From Pullulanibacillus camelliae (GTDB taxonomy: Bacteria; Bacillota; Bacilli; Bacillales; Sporolactobacillaceae): 37,191 bases of DNA. Within the stretch, counting starts at the first letter, position 1, and the number at the start of each line of letters is the position of its first letter. The stretch is taken from the NCBI RefSeq assembly GCF_014642655.1, contig NZ_BMIR01000029.1:1-37191 (forward strand). Reading direction: 5' to 3'. Positions 1-8,875 of the stretch are shown piece after piece. A program made the translations under genes and the position numbers. The notes below the pieces were generated by a model. It searched no databases, was not told where the DNA came from, and saw nothing but the letters and a program-made list of their open reading frames with translations.

Positions 1-189
1 CTACGATGTATTTGCTCTGGTAGGCATACATTTATGATAGAGTGCCTCTTCTTTTTTGGCTAGGATTTTGTAGAAATACCACCGAGAACTATTTTACACA
101 TACCGCAATGTAATTAATGGAAATGGTATAAGAAAGCTTTAGGATTAATAAAGGCGTATATTCCTGAGAAAGAATTCGTTCTAAAGCAT

Positions 190-219
190 AAAAAAAATGA
201 CGCACTAAGGCATCATTTT
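190..219 (-). terminator. Intrinsic terminator of the cysteine synthase gene
   Basis: Read on the minus strand, a 10-bp stem (arms 210-219 and 194-203, one G-U pair) with a 6-nt loop is followed by eight U residues. It begins about six bases after the stop codon. Bases 1-189 beyond it show no gene I can support. Confidence 0.8.
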
Positions 220-225
220 GTATCA

Positions 226-1158
226 TTAGAATTGAAAGAGATCTCCTGAAAGATAGCGTTCTCCAGTGTCATTCGTCATGCAGATGACGATGTCATCTGG
301 CGTGAGTGTTTTGGCGACTTGAAGTGCACAATAGACAGAGGCCCCTGATGAAGGCCCGACTAAGATGCCCTCCTCGCGTGCTAAACGCCGTGTCGTATCG
401 TAGGCTTCCTCATCCGTGATTAAGTGGATCTGATCATAGACCTTTTGATTCAAAACGGGAGGAATAAAGCCTGGGCTTGTCCCAACCAATTTATGCTTTC
501 CGGGCTTGCCTCCTGAGAGCACTGGTGAGCCTGCGGGTTCTGCAACATGGACTTTTAAATCTGAAAAATGCTCTTTTAAAACCTCACCTGTTCCTGTGAT
601 GGTTCCGCCTGTTCCGGCAGTAGAGACAAAAGCTGCCAGCGGCTTACCGAGCTCCTTCATTGCTTCAATAATTTCTATTGCTGTAGAGTGACGGTGGGCA
701 TCTGGATTCGCTTCATTTTCGAACTGCATGGGAATGAAGCTATTTGGGATTTCCTCAGCGAGCTCCCGAGCTTTCGCGATTGCTCCTGGCATTTTTTCAT
801 CTCCAGGTGTTAAGATCACTTCTGCACCATAGGCTTTTAATAGATTAATCCGTTCTTGAGTCATGGTATCAGGCATAACAATAATCGCTTTATAGCCTCG
901 AGCGGTTGCATTCATCGCTAAGCCTATTCCCGTATTGCCGGATGTAGGCTCAATGATGGTTGTACCAGGTTTTAATAGCCCCTTTTTCTCAGCGGTGACA
1001 ATCATATTATAAGCAGCTCGATCTTTTACACTGCTGCTGGGATTAAAGGCCTCTAATTTAGCATAAACCTGGGCTCCGTTAGGGTCAGGGAGCTTATTCA
1101 GCTTTAGAAGCGGTGTATTTCCGATAAGCTCGGCAATATTGTTAAATACTCTTTTCAT
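226..1158 (-). CDS. cysK: Cysteine synthase family protein (O-acetylserine sulfhydrylase-like, YtkP-type)
   Basis: A 310-residue fold-type II PLP enzyme. Family members make L-cysteine from O-acetylserine and sulfide in the cytosol. The PLP lysine is K45 in SSVKDRAA, the substrate loop is TSGNTG at 72-77, the phosphate-binding TAGTGGTITG is at about 180-189, and the C-terminus ends GERYLSGDLF, typical of CysK. The ATG has an AGGATG ribosome site. It is divergent from thpR; the same neighbourhood in B. subtilis carries the CysK paralogue ytkP, so this copy may be that paralogue rather than the main biosynthetic enzyme. All catalytic motifs are present, so I expect it to be active. Substrate choice (O-acetylserine, O-phosphoserine or homocysteine-related) cannot be settled from sequence. 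Confidence 0.88.
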   Translation of the reverse strand: MKRVFNNIAELIGNTPLLKLNKLPDPNGAQVYAKLEAFNPSSSVKDRAAYNMIVTAEKKGLLKPGTTIIEPTSGNTGIGLAMNATARGYKAIIVMPDTMTQERINLLKAYGAEVILTPGDEKMPGAIAKARELAEEIPNSFIPMQFENEANPDAHRHSTAIEIIEAMKELGKPLAAFVSTAGTGGTITGTGEVLKEHFSDLKVHVAEPAGSPVLSGGKPGKHKLVGTSPGFIPPVLNQKVYDQIHLITDEEAYDTTRRLAREEGILVGPSSGASVYCALQVAKTLTPDDIVICMTNDTGERYLSGDLFQF

Positions 1159-1291
1159 AAGCTTGCGTCATCCTTTCACAATTACACATTCTATTTTACA
1201 TTATATATTAATGTTTGTTGTGTTTGGGATTTTATCAGTTAAAAACAATGATTTAACGTTATCATATTTTTAAGAGAAGGTGAAATAAAAA

Positions 1292-1861
1292 ATGACCTCA
1301 CATTATTTTTTAGCTATTCCTCTTCCTGAAAGGATAAAAGCTGCCTTAAGTCTGTTGTCCGAACAGTTAAAAAAGCAGTGCGCTTATAAAGTGTGGACAG
1401 GCCCTGAGGACTACCATATCACACTTGTCTTTTTGGGCGGAGTACCAGTTGAGCAGCTTCAGCAGCTTGAACGGATGCTGGAACACTATCTACCGAAGCT
1501 CTCTTCAATGACACTGGCTTTAGAGGGTTTGTCAAGCTTTGGCTCTAAGGTGCATCCGCGTGTGCTCTTTGCTAAAGTGCAGCATAGTCCGCTTTTAATG
1601 CAAAATCAACAGCTTATTGCGGAGTGCTGTAAGCAGTGCGGCTTAAAAACGGAGACTCGTCCTTACCGTCCTCATGTGACTTTAGGGAAAAAATGGACAG
1701 GTGGGCGTCCTATTTCTTGGGGGGAACTTCCAACTTTATCTTCTGTTATTCAGCACTCGGAATGGCAGAGCGAGGAGATTGTGTTATATGAAATTCATCC
1801 AGGCGCACATCCAAAATATAAGCCCTATAGAATTTTTAATCTAAAAGATCGACAAGAGTGA
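1292..1861 (+). CDS. thpR: RNA 2',3'-cyclic phosphodiesterase (2H phosphoesterase)
   Basis: A 189-residue protein of the 2H phosphoesterase family. The two catalytic HxTx motifs are HITL at 42-45 and HVTL at 128-131, with the spacing usual for LigT/ThpR. Family members hydrolyse 2',3'-cyclic phosphate RNA ends to 2'-phosphates. The ATG is preceded by GAGAAGGTG at good spacing. It corresponds to B. subtilis ytlP, which lies in the same neighbourhood. It probably shares a transcript with the NERD-like gene 67 bases downstream. The physiological RNA substrate is unknown. Confidence 0.88.
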   Translation: MTSHYFLAIPLPERIKAALSLLSEQLKKQCAYKVWTGPEDYHITLVFLGGVPVEQLQQLERMLEHYLPKLSSMTLALEGLSSFGSKVHPRVLFAKVQHSPLLMQNQQLIAECCKQCGLKTETRPYRPHVTLGKKWTGGRPISWGELPTLSSVIQHSEWQSEEIVLYEIHPGAHPKYKPYRIFNLKDRQE

Positions 1862-1928
1862 GAAAAAGCATCGAAAGCTGGAGAAAGATAGTATAAAATA
1901 GAATAGAAAGAATGGAGGAGATCGGCTC

Positions 1929-2672
1929 ATGGCACAATTGGTTAAAATCGAACGATGCATTTCAAGGTATTCTCAAAACTTATACCGCTATGCAGGTCGC
2001 TTCATCCATCAAAAAACCAGGCGCTTTGAGGAATTTAAGGAAAACTACTCAGGACAGCCTGATGAAGTGATAAAAGAGCATTTTTATAAGAAGTTTTTTA
2101 AACAACAGCTTATTTGGGCGACTTCAACTGCAAGGGAGCAATCGGAGCTTCCCAATAAATATAAAATGGACCTGTGGCTTCGCTTATTTCTTAGAAATCT
2201 TGATGATACGGTCCTCGTGTTTTATGAACCTGAATTAAAGGTGGGGGAAGCGTATACGTCTGCAGACATCATTTTGGTAACACCGTTTAAAGTTTGGACG
2301 GTCAAACTTGTTCTAGGAGAAAAGGACAGCGTTTTTCAGCCTTATGATCGCAGAAAGTGGAAGGAAATCCAAAGTAAGGATATTGCTTACACTATTAATC
2401 CATTATTATCCTTGCAGCGGACGACTGAAAGTGTGCGACGTATTTTTCATGAGCACGACATTGTTTTACCCTTACAGTCTGTGTTGTGCGCTCCAGAAAG
2501 CTATATCGAATTTTCTAGTGAAAGCGGCCAAGTGAAAATTGTTGATAAAACTGAGCTGAAACAATGGATGAAGGATATGTCGAGCTATCGTTCCACGCTT
2601 AAGCGTGAGCAGCTGCATGCAGCAGAGGTGCTATTAGCCCATTCCGATGTTGTTGCTGAAGAAAGAGTGTAG
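1929..2672 (+). CDS. NERD-domain-like protein of unknown function (YtlQ-type)
   Basis: A 247-residue soluble protein with no signal peptide or membrane span. Its middle (about residues 95-160) alternates beta-type hydrophobic stretches with charged segments (ADIILVTPFKVWTVKLVLG, then YDRRKWKEI), resembling the nuclease-related NERD fold. I cannot point to a complete catalytic triad, so nuclease activity is only a possibility. The N-terminal 80 residues are basic and helical. The start has GGAGGAG eight bases upstream. Position directly after thpR matches B. subtilis ytlQ. A terminator follows. Confidence 0.6.
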   Translation: MAQLVKIERCISRYSQNLYRYAGRFIHQKTRRFEEFKENYSGQPDEVIKEHFYKKFFKQQLIWATSTAREQSELPNKYKMDLWLRLFLRNLDDTVLVFYEPELKVGEAYTSADIILVTPFKVWTVKLVLGEKDSVFQPYDRRKWKEIQSKDIAYTINPLLSLQRTTESVRRIFHEHDIVLPLQSVLCAPESYIEFSSESGQVKIVDKTELKQWMKDMSSYRSTLKREQLHAAEVLLAHSDVVAEERV

Positions 2673-2719
2673 AAGAAAAAAGACTAGACAAAAAGGATAG
2701 AATATGTATATTTGACGTC

Positions 2720-2760
2720 AGCCTCAGGATGTACTATTTTAGTATTTGAGGCTATTTTTT
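2720..2760 (+). terminator. Intrinsic terminator after the NERD-like gene
   Basis: A 7-bp stem (2720-2726 with 2747-2753) with an inner TACT/AGTA pairing is followed by ATTTTTT. It overlaps a TTG at 2759 that could open the next frame, which argues for the later ATG start of ytmP. Confidence 0.75.
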
Positions 2761-2791
2761 GATTCGGCTACAAAAGATTGAGGGTTTTAAC

Positions 2792-3595
2792 ATGTATGGT
2801 TTGGATACCAATCATTGGGTGATTTCGCCTGCAGGCGGTGTAACGGGCGAAGCCTATATTGCCCAGTCTCCAGACAATAAAATTTTTATAAAAAGAAATT
2901 CATCGCCGTTTCTGGCCGTATTATCTGCAGAGGGCATTGTCCCTAAGCTATTATGGACAAAGCGCTTGGCAAACGGTGATGTCATTACAGCGCAAAAATG
3001 TCTGGAAGCGCGCGAGCTTACAGTTCAAGAAATGGGTTCAAGACGTGTGGCTCGATTGCTTAAAAAGATTCATGGCTCTGAACCCTTGGTATTTATGTTG
3101 GCAAAGCTCGGTAAGGAAGCATTGACGACAAAATCGATTTTGTTAGACTTGATGACTGAACGTAAACGTCATCCGCTTGACCCAGCTATTCAAGAAGCAC
3201 TTAGCTTTTTGAAGCAAACGGCATTAGCTGTCGAGCACCCCGTAAAACGGGTGTGCCATTCAGATATCAATCATAATAACTGGCTATTAGATGAAGATGA
3301 TCAACTTTACTTAATTGATTGGGATCAAGCTGTCATTGCTGATCCTGCTCTTGACCTAGGAATGACGCTCTATGGCTATGTTGAGGAACCCCGGTGGGGA
3401 GAATGGTTGACGGATTACGGTTATCCGCTGACAACGCATTTACGCCTGCGCATGCATTGGTATATGTTAGCTAACACCATTACTTTTATGTTTTGGCATC
3501 AGTCGCGTTATCGATTGAAGGAGGCTGCAGACTATAGACAGCGTCTTGTTGAATTGAATGGCATGAGTCGGGAGCGCTTTGCTTCAGGAATTTAG
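2792..3595 (+). CDS. ytmP: APH/choline kinase-family phosphotransferase (YtmP-like)
   Basis: A 267-residue cytosolic protein of the aminoglycoside phosphotransferase/choline kinase superfamily. The Brenner-type catalytic loop HSDINHNNW starts at about residue 156, and the metal-binding DWDQA lies about 20 residues later, so the kinase core is intact. The small-molecule substrate is unknown in this subfamily. I chose the ATG at 2792 because GAGGG sits seven bases upstream and an earlier in-frame TTG (2759) lies inside the previous gene's terminator. Neighbours ytzH and trmB are as in B. subtilis. Confidence 0.85.
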   Translation: MYGLDTNHWVISPAGGVTGEAYIAQSPDNKIFIKRNSSPFLAVLSAEGIVPKLLWTKRLANGDVITAQKCLEARELTVQEMGSRRVARLLKKIHGSEPLVFMLAKLGKEALTTKSILLDLMTERKRHPLDPAIQEALSFLKQTALAVEHPVKRVCHSDINHNNWLLDEDDQLYLIDWDQAVIADPALDLGMTLYGYVEEPRWGEWLTDYGYPLTTHLRLRMHWYMLANTITFMFWHQSRYRLKEAADYRQRLVELNGMSRERFASGI

Positions 3596-3606
3596 GAAAA
3601 ATCGAG

Positions 3607-3651
3607 AAAAACCAGTTGGACCTTATATGCTAAGGCTTAACTGGTTTTTTT
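3607..3651 (+). terminator. Intrinsic terminator of ytmP
   Basis: An 11-bp stem (3607-3617 with 3639-3649), extended by CCTTA/TAAGG inside, ends in a run of T residues. Confidence 0.85.
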
Positions 3652-3971
3652 AATAATTAGGAAAGTATAAGATTTTGGGTATCAGCGGCGCCCGACACAC
3701 GATTTTAGAGTGTTCCAAATCTCGCGCCTTGCGCTCCAATCCACTTGAACAGGCAATGAGGCTTATTTCATATTGGATGATGCTCCATGCAAGGACCGGG
3801 CATGCTTTTCGCTCGGTTTTTCTCACGGTGCGATCACTTAACCTCACAAAAATGTATTGTGATGGGCTATAAAAGAGAGCAGGAAGTTACCGCTCGTGTC
3901 TTCTCTCATTTAACCTTTAGGGCTAAAAGACTGGACACGCTTTGCTCGGTTTTACTAATTATATAAAAAAG
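3652..3971. other. Gene-free stretch between ytmP and ytzH
   Basis: No convincing coding frame on either strand: the short open frames lack ribosome sites and recognisable motifs. A motif of the form GCTTT(TC)GCTCGGTTTT occurs at 3803-3820 and again at 3938-3953, each preceded by GGAC; its role is unknown. No RNA gene recognised. Confidence 0.5.
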
Positions 3972-4238
3972 CTAGCCGAGAGACTGAATCCATGTGTTAA
4001 TGTTGTCTTTGTTCTCTGTCAAATGGTCATTGTAGTCTGTGAGCTCTAATCCTTTGCTGCAGTAAGCATTGATTGCTTGCAAAGTGTTCGCTTGGGGTGT
4101 GGTACTGCTATCCTTCAGGAGATTCTGGACGATGCGATGAAGCTGTTCATATTCTGAGGCATTGGCTACGCCATCAGAATGGTGTGTCGTTAATATATCC
4201 TTTACTAAATTTAATTTATCATTTGGCGTCAGCGTCAT
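3972..4238 (-). CDS. ytzH: YtzH-like protein
   Basis: An 88-residue acidic, helical protein, matching the small YtzH-like family found next to ytmP and trmB in Bacillales. No enzymatic motif, signal peptide or membrane span is visible. The ATG is preceded by AAGGAAC. It is divergent from trmB and convergent with ytmP, the same arrangement as in B. subtilis. Function is unknown. Confidence 0.75.
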   Translation of the reverse strand: MTLTPNDKLNLVKDILTTHHSDGVANASEYEQLHRIVQNLLKDSSTTPQANTLQAINAYCSKGLELTDYNDHLTENKDNINTWIQSLG

Positions 4239-4389
4239 ACTAAGTTCCTTCTTTCAGATCAGTTTATTATTAGCATGGACGGCAGGGGATATTTTTATGA
4301 AAGAGGGATGCATCCAAATTTTGCTTTAGTTCAACAGCGTTTCGTGTTAAAATGCATTTTGTGAAAATATTAGGGGAGTGGACAGTGAC

Positions 4390-5031
4390 ATGCGTGTCAG
4401 AAATAAGCCATGGGCAAAGGATAAAATTGCAGAGCATCCAGAAGTCGTCATTCCAAATCCAATGGATGTTAAGGGACACTGGCGAGAAGTGTTTAAAAAT
4501 GATCATCCGGTTCATTTGGAGATTGGTACAGGTAAAGGTCAGTTTATTTTAGGCATGGCCAAGCAGTATCCAATGATTAATTTTATCGGTATTGAAATCG
4601 AAGCGAGTATCATTGTATCTGCTTTGGAAAAATGGCTTGAAGAGCCTTTAGCAAATGTCTTACTCTTGAATGAGAATGCGGAGCAGATCACCGATTTTTT
4701 CGCTGAGCATGAAGTGGACGATATGTATTTGAATTTTTCAGATCCTTGGCCTAAGAATCGTCATGAAAAAAGACGGTTAACGTATCGCTCCTTTTTGAAG
4801 AGCTATGAGGCTATCCTGAAGCCAGGTGGAAGATTAAATTTAAAAACGGATAATCAAGGTCTGTTTGAATATTCTTTGGAAAGTTTTTCAAAATATGGTC
4901 TACAATTAGAGCATATTAGCTTGGACCTTCATGCCTCTGATTACAAAGAAAATGTAAAAACAGAATATGAAGAGAAGTTTTCACAAAAAGGGCAGCGCAT
5001 TTATCGTTGTGAAGCGATCTTTCCACAGTAA
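4390..5031 (+). CDS. trmB: tRNA (guanine46-N7)-methyltransferase
   Basis: A 213-residue Rossmann-fold methyltransferase that puts N7-methylguanine at position 46 of tRNA using SAM. Visible motifs are EIGTGKGQF (SAM-binding), GIEIEASI, and the family signature SDPWPKNRHEKRRL, followed by LKTDNQ. The start MRVRNKPWA matches the family N-terminus, so I used the ATG at 4390; an in-frame GTG at 4378 overlaps the purine-rich AGGGGAG ribosome site. Length agrees with B. subtilis TrmB. Confidence 0.95.
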   Translation: MRVRNKPWAKDKIAEHPEVVIPNPMDVKGHWREVFKNDHPVHLEIGTGKGQFILGMAKQYPMINFIGIEIEASIIVSALEKWLEEPLANVLLLNENAEQITDFFAEHEVDDMYLNFSDPWPKNRHEKRRLTYRSFLKSYEAILKPGGRLNLKTDNQGLFEYSLESFSKYGLQLEHISLDLHASDYKENVKTEYEEKFSQKGQRIYRCEAIFPQ

Positions 5032-5142
5032 TAAGCAGTACAGTGTGCCTCTGAGCCATTATTCTAAAATGAATCCGTCGTCCTTCTATGATAAAATAAG
5101 ATATGGAAGTCTGTCACATTTGAAAAGCTGAGGAGGCAAATC

Positions 5143-5991
5143 GTGGAACAGTTAAAAATAGGACGCTATACGCTCACATGGTTGGATGGCGGTGTCACTC
5201 ATATGGATGGCGGCGCCATGTTTGGTGTTGTTCCCAAGCCCTTATGGTCAAAAAAATATCCCAGCAATGACAAGAATCAGATTGAACTACGGACCGATCC
5301 TATACTTATACAAGGGGATGGGAAAAACCGTATTGTTGAAAGTGGCATAGGCAATGAAAAGCTAACGGATAAAGAGCGAAGAAATTATGGTGTGACAGCT
5401 GAATCGCGCATTCATGAAAGCTTAGCTGCACTTCATCTTACGACTGGAGATATTGATGAAGTGTTAATGACACATATGCATTTTGATCATGCCAATGGCT
5501 TGACGCGGTACAATGGTGACCAATTGGTATCCACTTTTGAAAACGCTGTAATCTGGGTATCCCAAGTTGAATGGGATGAGATGCGCTCTCCAAATATACG
5601 CTCGCGGAATACGTATTGGCAGCAAAATTGGCAACCGATTCAAGAACAGGTTCAGACGTTCACCACTGAAAAGCAAGTGGCTCCTGGTATGGCTTTGCAT
5701 CATACTGGTGGGCATAGTGATGGGCACTGTTTGCTATCCATAGAGAGTGGGGGAGAGAAGCTGATTCACATGGCCGATCTTATGCCGACGCATGCTCATT
5801 TCAATGTGCTTTGGGTACTTGCTTATGATGACTATCCTATGACATCCATTCAGCAGAAGCAAAAGTGGCTGCCAAAGGGGATTGAGGATGAGGCGTGGTT
5901 CGCCTTTTATCATGATGCTTTTTATCGTGCGATTAAAATCGATCAGTCTGGTCACATTATTGATAAAATAGAGCGCATACGGTCATCCTAG
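5143..5991 (+). CDS. ytnP: Metallo-beta-lactamase-fold hydrolase (YtnP-like lactonase)
   Basis: A 282-residue metallo-beta-lactamase fold protein. The metal motif HMHFDH is at 111-116, followed by GGHSDGH at about 187-193 and an aspartate in HMADLMPTH near 206. YtnP of B. subtilis has been described as a lactonase homologue acting against signalling molecules; the same role here is inference. A GTG start is used, with GAGGAGG five or six bases upstream. It lies just after trmB as in B. subtilis. No signal peptide is visible, so it should be cytosolic. Confidence 0.82.
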   Translation: MEQLKIGRYTLTWLDGGVTHMDGGAMFGVVPKPLWSKKYPSNDKNQIELRTDPILIQGDGKNRIVESGIGNEKLTDKERRNYGVTAESRIHESLAALHLTTGDIDEVLMTHMHFDHANGLTRYNGDQLVSTFENAVIWVSQVEWDEMRSPNIRSRNTYWQQNWQPIQEQVQTFTTEKQVAPGMALHHTGGHSDGHCLLSIESGGEKLIHMADLMPTHAHFNVLWVLAYDDYPMTSIQQKQKWLPKGIEDEAWFAFYHDAFYRAIKIDQSGHIIDKIERIRSS

Positions 5992-6104
5992 TGTCGGATA
6001 AAGAGGATGGCGGAATAAAATTATTATAATATTGTGATGAGAAAAATAATTTTATCATGAAGAAATTGATTTGTGGTATGATAGAGAAGATGGGAGGAAT
6101 ATAT

Positions 6105-6662
6105 ATGCTGAAAAAAATAATTACAGCGCTTTCTTCGCTAGCATTTATCTTTTTTCTAACATCAGGATTATCACATGCAGAAACCTTAACACAAGGTAAA
6201 ATGTTTGATGCCTTTCAAAAACAGTATAAAGACGCCAATTACGATTACAAAAACGGGTCGTTAGAAATTAACGATGTTCAGACGGTTAATCTAGATCAGC
6301 CGGCCAAGGTGAAAAGTGGCGATAAAGAAGTGCAGATCAATACCATCCAAATGGGGATGGCTCACTTTAAAACCGTCAGAGACAGCATATTTTTTAAAGA
6401 CTATAACGATTATGCCTATTATTCACCGGAAAATAATCTTATCTTGACTGAAGCAGATGTGGGATCACTGCCGCAAATCAAAAGTTTTGAAAAGCAGCAT
6501 ACATCCTCGGTCACTCTTGAACTCGGTCCAATAGTCGGTTTATGTCTATTAATTGTCATTGTGCCGTTGATTTTTGCGTATATCTGGTTGAGATTTAAGT
6601 ACAATAGTCTTGATTTTAAATTAAAAAATGGTCAATTAGGTGACGGAGCAAAGTCACATTAG
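6105..6662 (+). CDS. Exported, C-terminally membrane-anchored protein of unknown function
   Basis: I do not recognise this 185-residue protein. It has a signal peptide (basic start, hydrophobic 8-22, likely cleavage after SHA at 23-25), an extracellular segment of about 115 residues rich in Asp, Lys, Asn and Tyr, and one membrane span at about 142-162 followed by a short basic cytoplasmic tail. Topology would be outside domain, then anchor. The ATG at 6105 is chosen because GGGAGG lies at good spacing and it opens directly onto the signal peptide; an earlier in-frame start at 6057 has no ribosome site. A TATGAT at 6077-6082 could be its -10 box. A terminator follows. Confidence 0.7.
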   Translation: MLKKIITALSSLAFIFFLTSGLSHAETLTQGKMFDAFQKQYKDANYDYKNGSLEINDVQTVNLDQPAKVKSGDKEVQINTIQMGMAHFKTVRDSIFFKDYNDYAYYSPENNLILTEADVGSLPQIKSFEKQHTSSVTLELGPIVGLCLLIVIVPLIFAYIWLRFKYNSLDFKLKNGQLGDGAKSH

Positions 6663-6673
6663 GAGCGTTTTAA

Positions 6674-6710
6674 AAAGAACCTTACCACAGTTTTAGGGGT
6701 AAGGTTCTTT
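6674..6710. terminator. Bidirectional terminator between convergent genes
   Basis: A 13-bp perfect stem (6674-6686 with 6698-6710) has A residues on one flank and TTT on the other, between the exported-protein gene and the convergent PepSY gene, so it can serve both. Confidence 0.8.
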
Positions 6711-6722
6711 CATGTGATAGCG

Positions 6723-7052
6723 TTAATCAGCAACCTGAGCTTCTAGGGATAAGAGGGTGCCTGTTTGGGCATCAACGATAAAGTCATAGTGAACCACTTC
6801 ATCACCGGTTTTCTCTGTTAATCCGCCTTTATAAACCTCATAGGCCAGCTTTCCGTTGCTCCAAGGCTCCTTTTGAAGAAAGATCCAAGCTCCATCAATG
6901 GTCAGGACCTGCTTAGCAGAGGCCTTCACTTTGGAAAGTGCCCTTTCTGGACTGAGAGGGAGATGATTCAACGATCTCTGAACAAAAAGTCCACCTAAAA
7001 ACCCAATTCCTAATGCTGCAATAAGCTTAGCACCTTTAGTCACTGTATTCAC
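6723..7052 (-). CDS. ytzB: Small PepSY-domain protein (YtzB-like)
   Basis: A 109-residue protein with an N-terminal hydrophobic stretch (about residues 8-25, glycine-rich), likely an uncleaved anchor, followed by one PepSY-type domain: the segment YEVYKGG and HYDFIVDAQTGTLLS is the usual PepSY beta-hairpin. PepSY domains are thought to modulate peptidases, but no target is shown here. It is divergent from the M42 aminopeptidase gene, as ytzB is from ytoP in B. subtilis. Confidence 0.75.
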   Translation of the reverse strand: MNTVTKGAKLIAALGIGFLGGLFVQRSLNHLPLSPERALSKVKASAKQVLTIDGAWIFLQKEPWSNGKLAYEVYKGGLTEKTGDEVVHYDFIVDAQTGTLLSLEAQVAD

Positions 7053-7197
7053 CCTTTCTATAAAGAAGGATACCTTTTTTCATTATAGCGAAGATGACGA
7101 TAGAAAACCAAGAGGATTTGAAATTTTTCTTCCTATTGGAAGTTGTATAGAAATTCAGCTAATATAGAAGTATACACTTTTTGAAAGGAAGTTTGCC

Positions 7198-8271
7198 ATG
7201 AATACGGAAACACAAGCCCTTTTTAAACAATTAACGGAGCTTCCGGGTGCTTCAGGCTTTGAGCATAATGTCAGAGCCTTTATGAAGGAGCAATTAACAC
7301 AATACGCGGATGAGGTCATTCAGGATGGACTAGGCAGTATTTTTGGGGTAAAGAAGGGTCCTAAAGAGGGGCCGAGAGTAATGGTTGCCGGGCATATGGA
7401 TGAGGTCGGCTTTATGGTCACGCAGATCACGGCAAATGGCATGATCCGTTTTCAGACTTTAGGTGGGTGGTGGAATCAAGTCCTGCTTGCTCAGCGCGTT
7501 CAAGTTATGACAGATAGTGGGCCAGTAACAGGAGTGATTGGTTCCATTCCTCCACATTTATTAAATGAAGAGCAGCGCAAAAAACCAATGGAAATCAAAA
7601 ATATGTTAATCGATATCGGAGCAGATGATAAGGAGGATGCTGAGAAGATTGGTATCAAGCCTGGACAAGCGATCCTGCCAATTTGCCCATTCACCCCCAT
7701 GGCTAATGATAAGAAAATCCTGGCCAAGGCTTGGGATAATCGTTATGGCTGTGGTTTATCGATTGAGTTGCTTAAAGCCCTGCAAGGAGAAGCGTTACCG
7801 AATCAGCTCTATTCAGGGGCAACGGTTCAAGAAGAAGTGGGCTTAAGAGGCGCACAGACAGCAGCGAACCTCATTCAACCAGATATTTTCTTCGCGCTTG
7901 ATGCTTCTCCTGCTAATGATATGTCTGGGGCTAAGGAGGAATTTGGTCAACTTGGAAAAGGAGCTTTACTGCGGATTTTTGACCGCTCAATGGTCACGCA
8001 CAGAGGCATGCGTGAATTTGTGCTTGATACGGCAGAGTCTAATCAGATTCCTTATCAATACTTTATTTCCCAAGGGGGAACGGATGCTGGGCGTGTACAT
8101 TTGAGCAACAGTGGCGTTCCTTCAGCAGTAATTGGTATTTGTGCTCGTTATATACATACATCTTCTTCCATCATTCACGTCGATGATTATGCGGCTGCTA
8201 AGGCATTGTTAATTGAGCTCGTGAAACATGCCGATCAGTCGACTGTCGCCTCTATTAGAGGGAATGCGTAA
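7198..8271 (+). CDS. ytoP: M42-family glutamyl/deblocking aminopeptidase (YtoP-like)
   Basis: A 357-residue cytosolic dinuclear metallo-aminopeptidase of family M42. The metal and catalytic residues are in place: H66 and D68 (AGHMDE), D180 (WDNRYG), E212/E213 (VQEEVGLRG), D235 (ALDASP) and H320 (YIHTSS). Such enzymes trim N-terminal residues from peptides and form tetrahedral oligomers. GAAAGGAAG precedes the ATG. The DUF84 gene follows after four bases, probably on the same transcript. Confidence 0.92.
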   Translation: MNTETQALFKQLTELPGASGFEHNVRAFMKEQLTQYADEVIQDGLGSIFGVKKGPKEGPRVMVAGHMDEVGFMVTQITANGMIRFQTLGGWWNQVLLAQRVQVMTDSGPVTGVIGSIPPHLLNEEQRKKPMEIKNMLIDIGADDKEDAEKIGIKPGQAILPICPFTPMANDKKILAKAWDNRYGCGLSIELLKALQGEALPNQLYSGATVQEEVGLRGAQTAANLIQPDIFFALDASPANDMSGAKEEFGQLGKGALLRIFDRSMVTHRGMREFVLDTAESNQIPYQYFISQGGTDAGRVHLSNSGVPSAVIGICARYIHTSSSIIHVDDYAAAKALLIELVKHADQSTVASIRGNA

Positions 8272-8275
8272 GGTC

Positions 8276-8809
8276 ATGGATCGCCAGTTAAAAATCGGCA
8301 TCGGCACTTTAAATCCGGCAAAAATTAATGCAGTCAAGCGTTGGGGCGAAGACAATCATATGGTAGTCGAGGGTTTCTCTGTCCCTTCAGGAGTATCCGC
8401 ACAGCCCATGGGGGATGAAGAAACTTTAGAAGGCGCTATGAATCGAGCTCAGGCAGTTTTAGAAACTTCTGATGCGGATTTTGGGATGGGCCTTGAGGGA
8501 GGCGTTGATTGTATTGGAGAAGATATCTTTCTCTGCAATTGGGGAGCATTGGTGGACCGTTCAGGCCTAGTGCTCACAGCCTCTGGTGCACGCATTCCTT
8601 TACCGCAAAGGTTTAAAAAAGAACTGGTGGGTGGCAAAGAATTAGGAGATATTATTGACGATTTTGCCAAGCAAACCAATGTTAGAAAAAATCAAGGAAC
8701 GATCGGTATTTTTACTAATGGTTTGATCACACGTGAAGACATGTTCCATCATGTTGTTATGCTTCTTTTCGGTCAATATGATTATCAAAAGAATATACGT
8801 ATGAAATGA
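8276..8809 (+). CDS. DUF84-family nucleoside triphosphatase (YjjX-like)
   Basis: A 177-residue protein of the DUF84/NTPase_I-T family. It opens with GIGTLNPAKINAVKR, the phosphate-binding start typical of inosine/xanthosine triphosphatases, and carries GLEGGVD and the basic/Gly-rich segment NQGTIGIFTNG. Relatives hydrolyse non-canonical ITP/XTP. The ATG at 8276 gives the usual family length; a frame extension to 8228 would overlap ytoP by 44 bases. Translational coupling with ytoP is likely. In related Bacillales the DUF84 gene is followed by ytpP and ytpQ; here two chemoreceptor genes intervene. Confidence 0.82.
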   Translation: MDRQLKIGIGTLNPAKINAVKRWGEDNHMVVEGFSVPSGVSAQPMGDEETLEGAMNRAQAVLETSDADFGMGLEGGVDCIGEDIFLCNWGALVDRSGLVLTASGARIPLPQRFKKELVGGKELGDIIDDFAKQTNVRKNQGTIGIFTNGLITREDMFHHVVMLLFGQYDYQKNIRMK

Positions 8810-8817
8810 AATGAAAG

Positions 8818-8853
8818 AAAAGGCTGGCTCAATTTTTTTGAGCTAGCCTTTTC
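8818..8853. terminator. Bidirectional terminator between the DUF84 gene and chemoreceptor 1
   Basis: A stem of about 14 bp around GGCTGGCTCA/TGAGCTAGCC (one G-U pair) is flanked by A and T runs, between convergent genes. Confidence 0.85.
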
Positions 8854-8875
8854 ATATTAATCTTTTATCATTGTA

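Noticed and set aside
2759-2791. Upstream TTG start for ytmP
   Set aside because: It lies in the T run of the preceding terminator and has no ribosome site; ATG 2792 has one.
3650-3872. Two overlapping 65-codon frames on opposite strands
   Set aside because: No ribosome sites, no motifs and mutual overlap; treated as non-coding.
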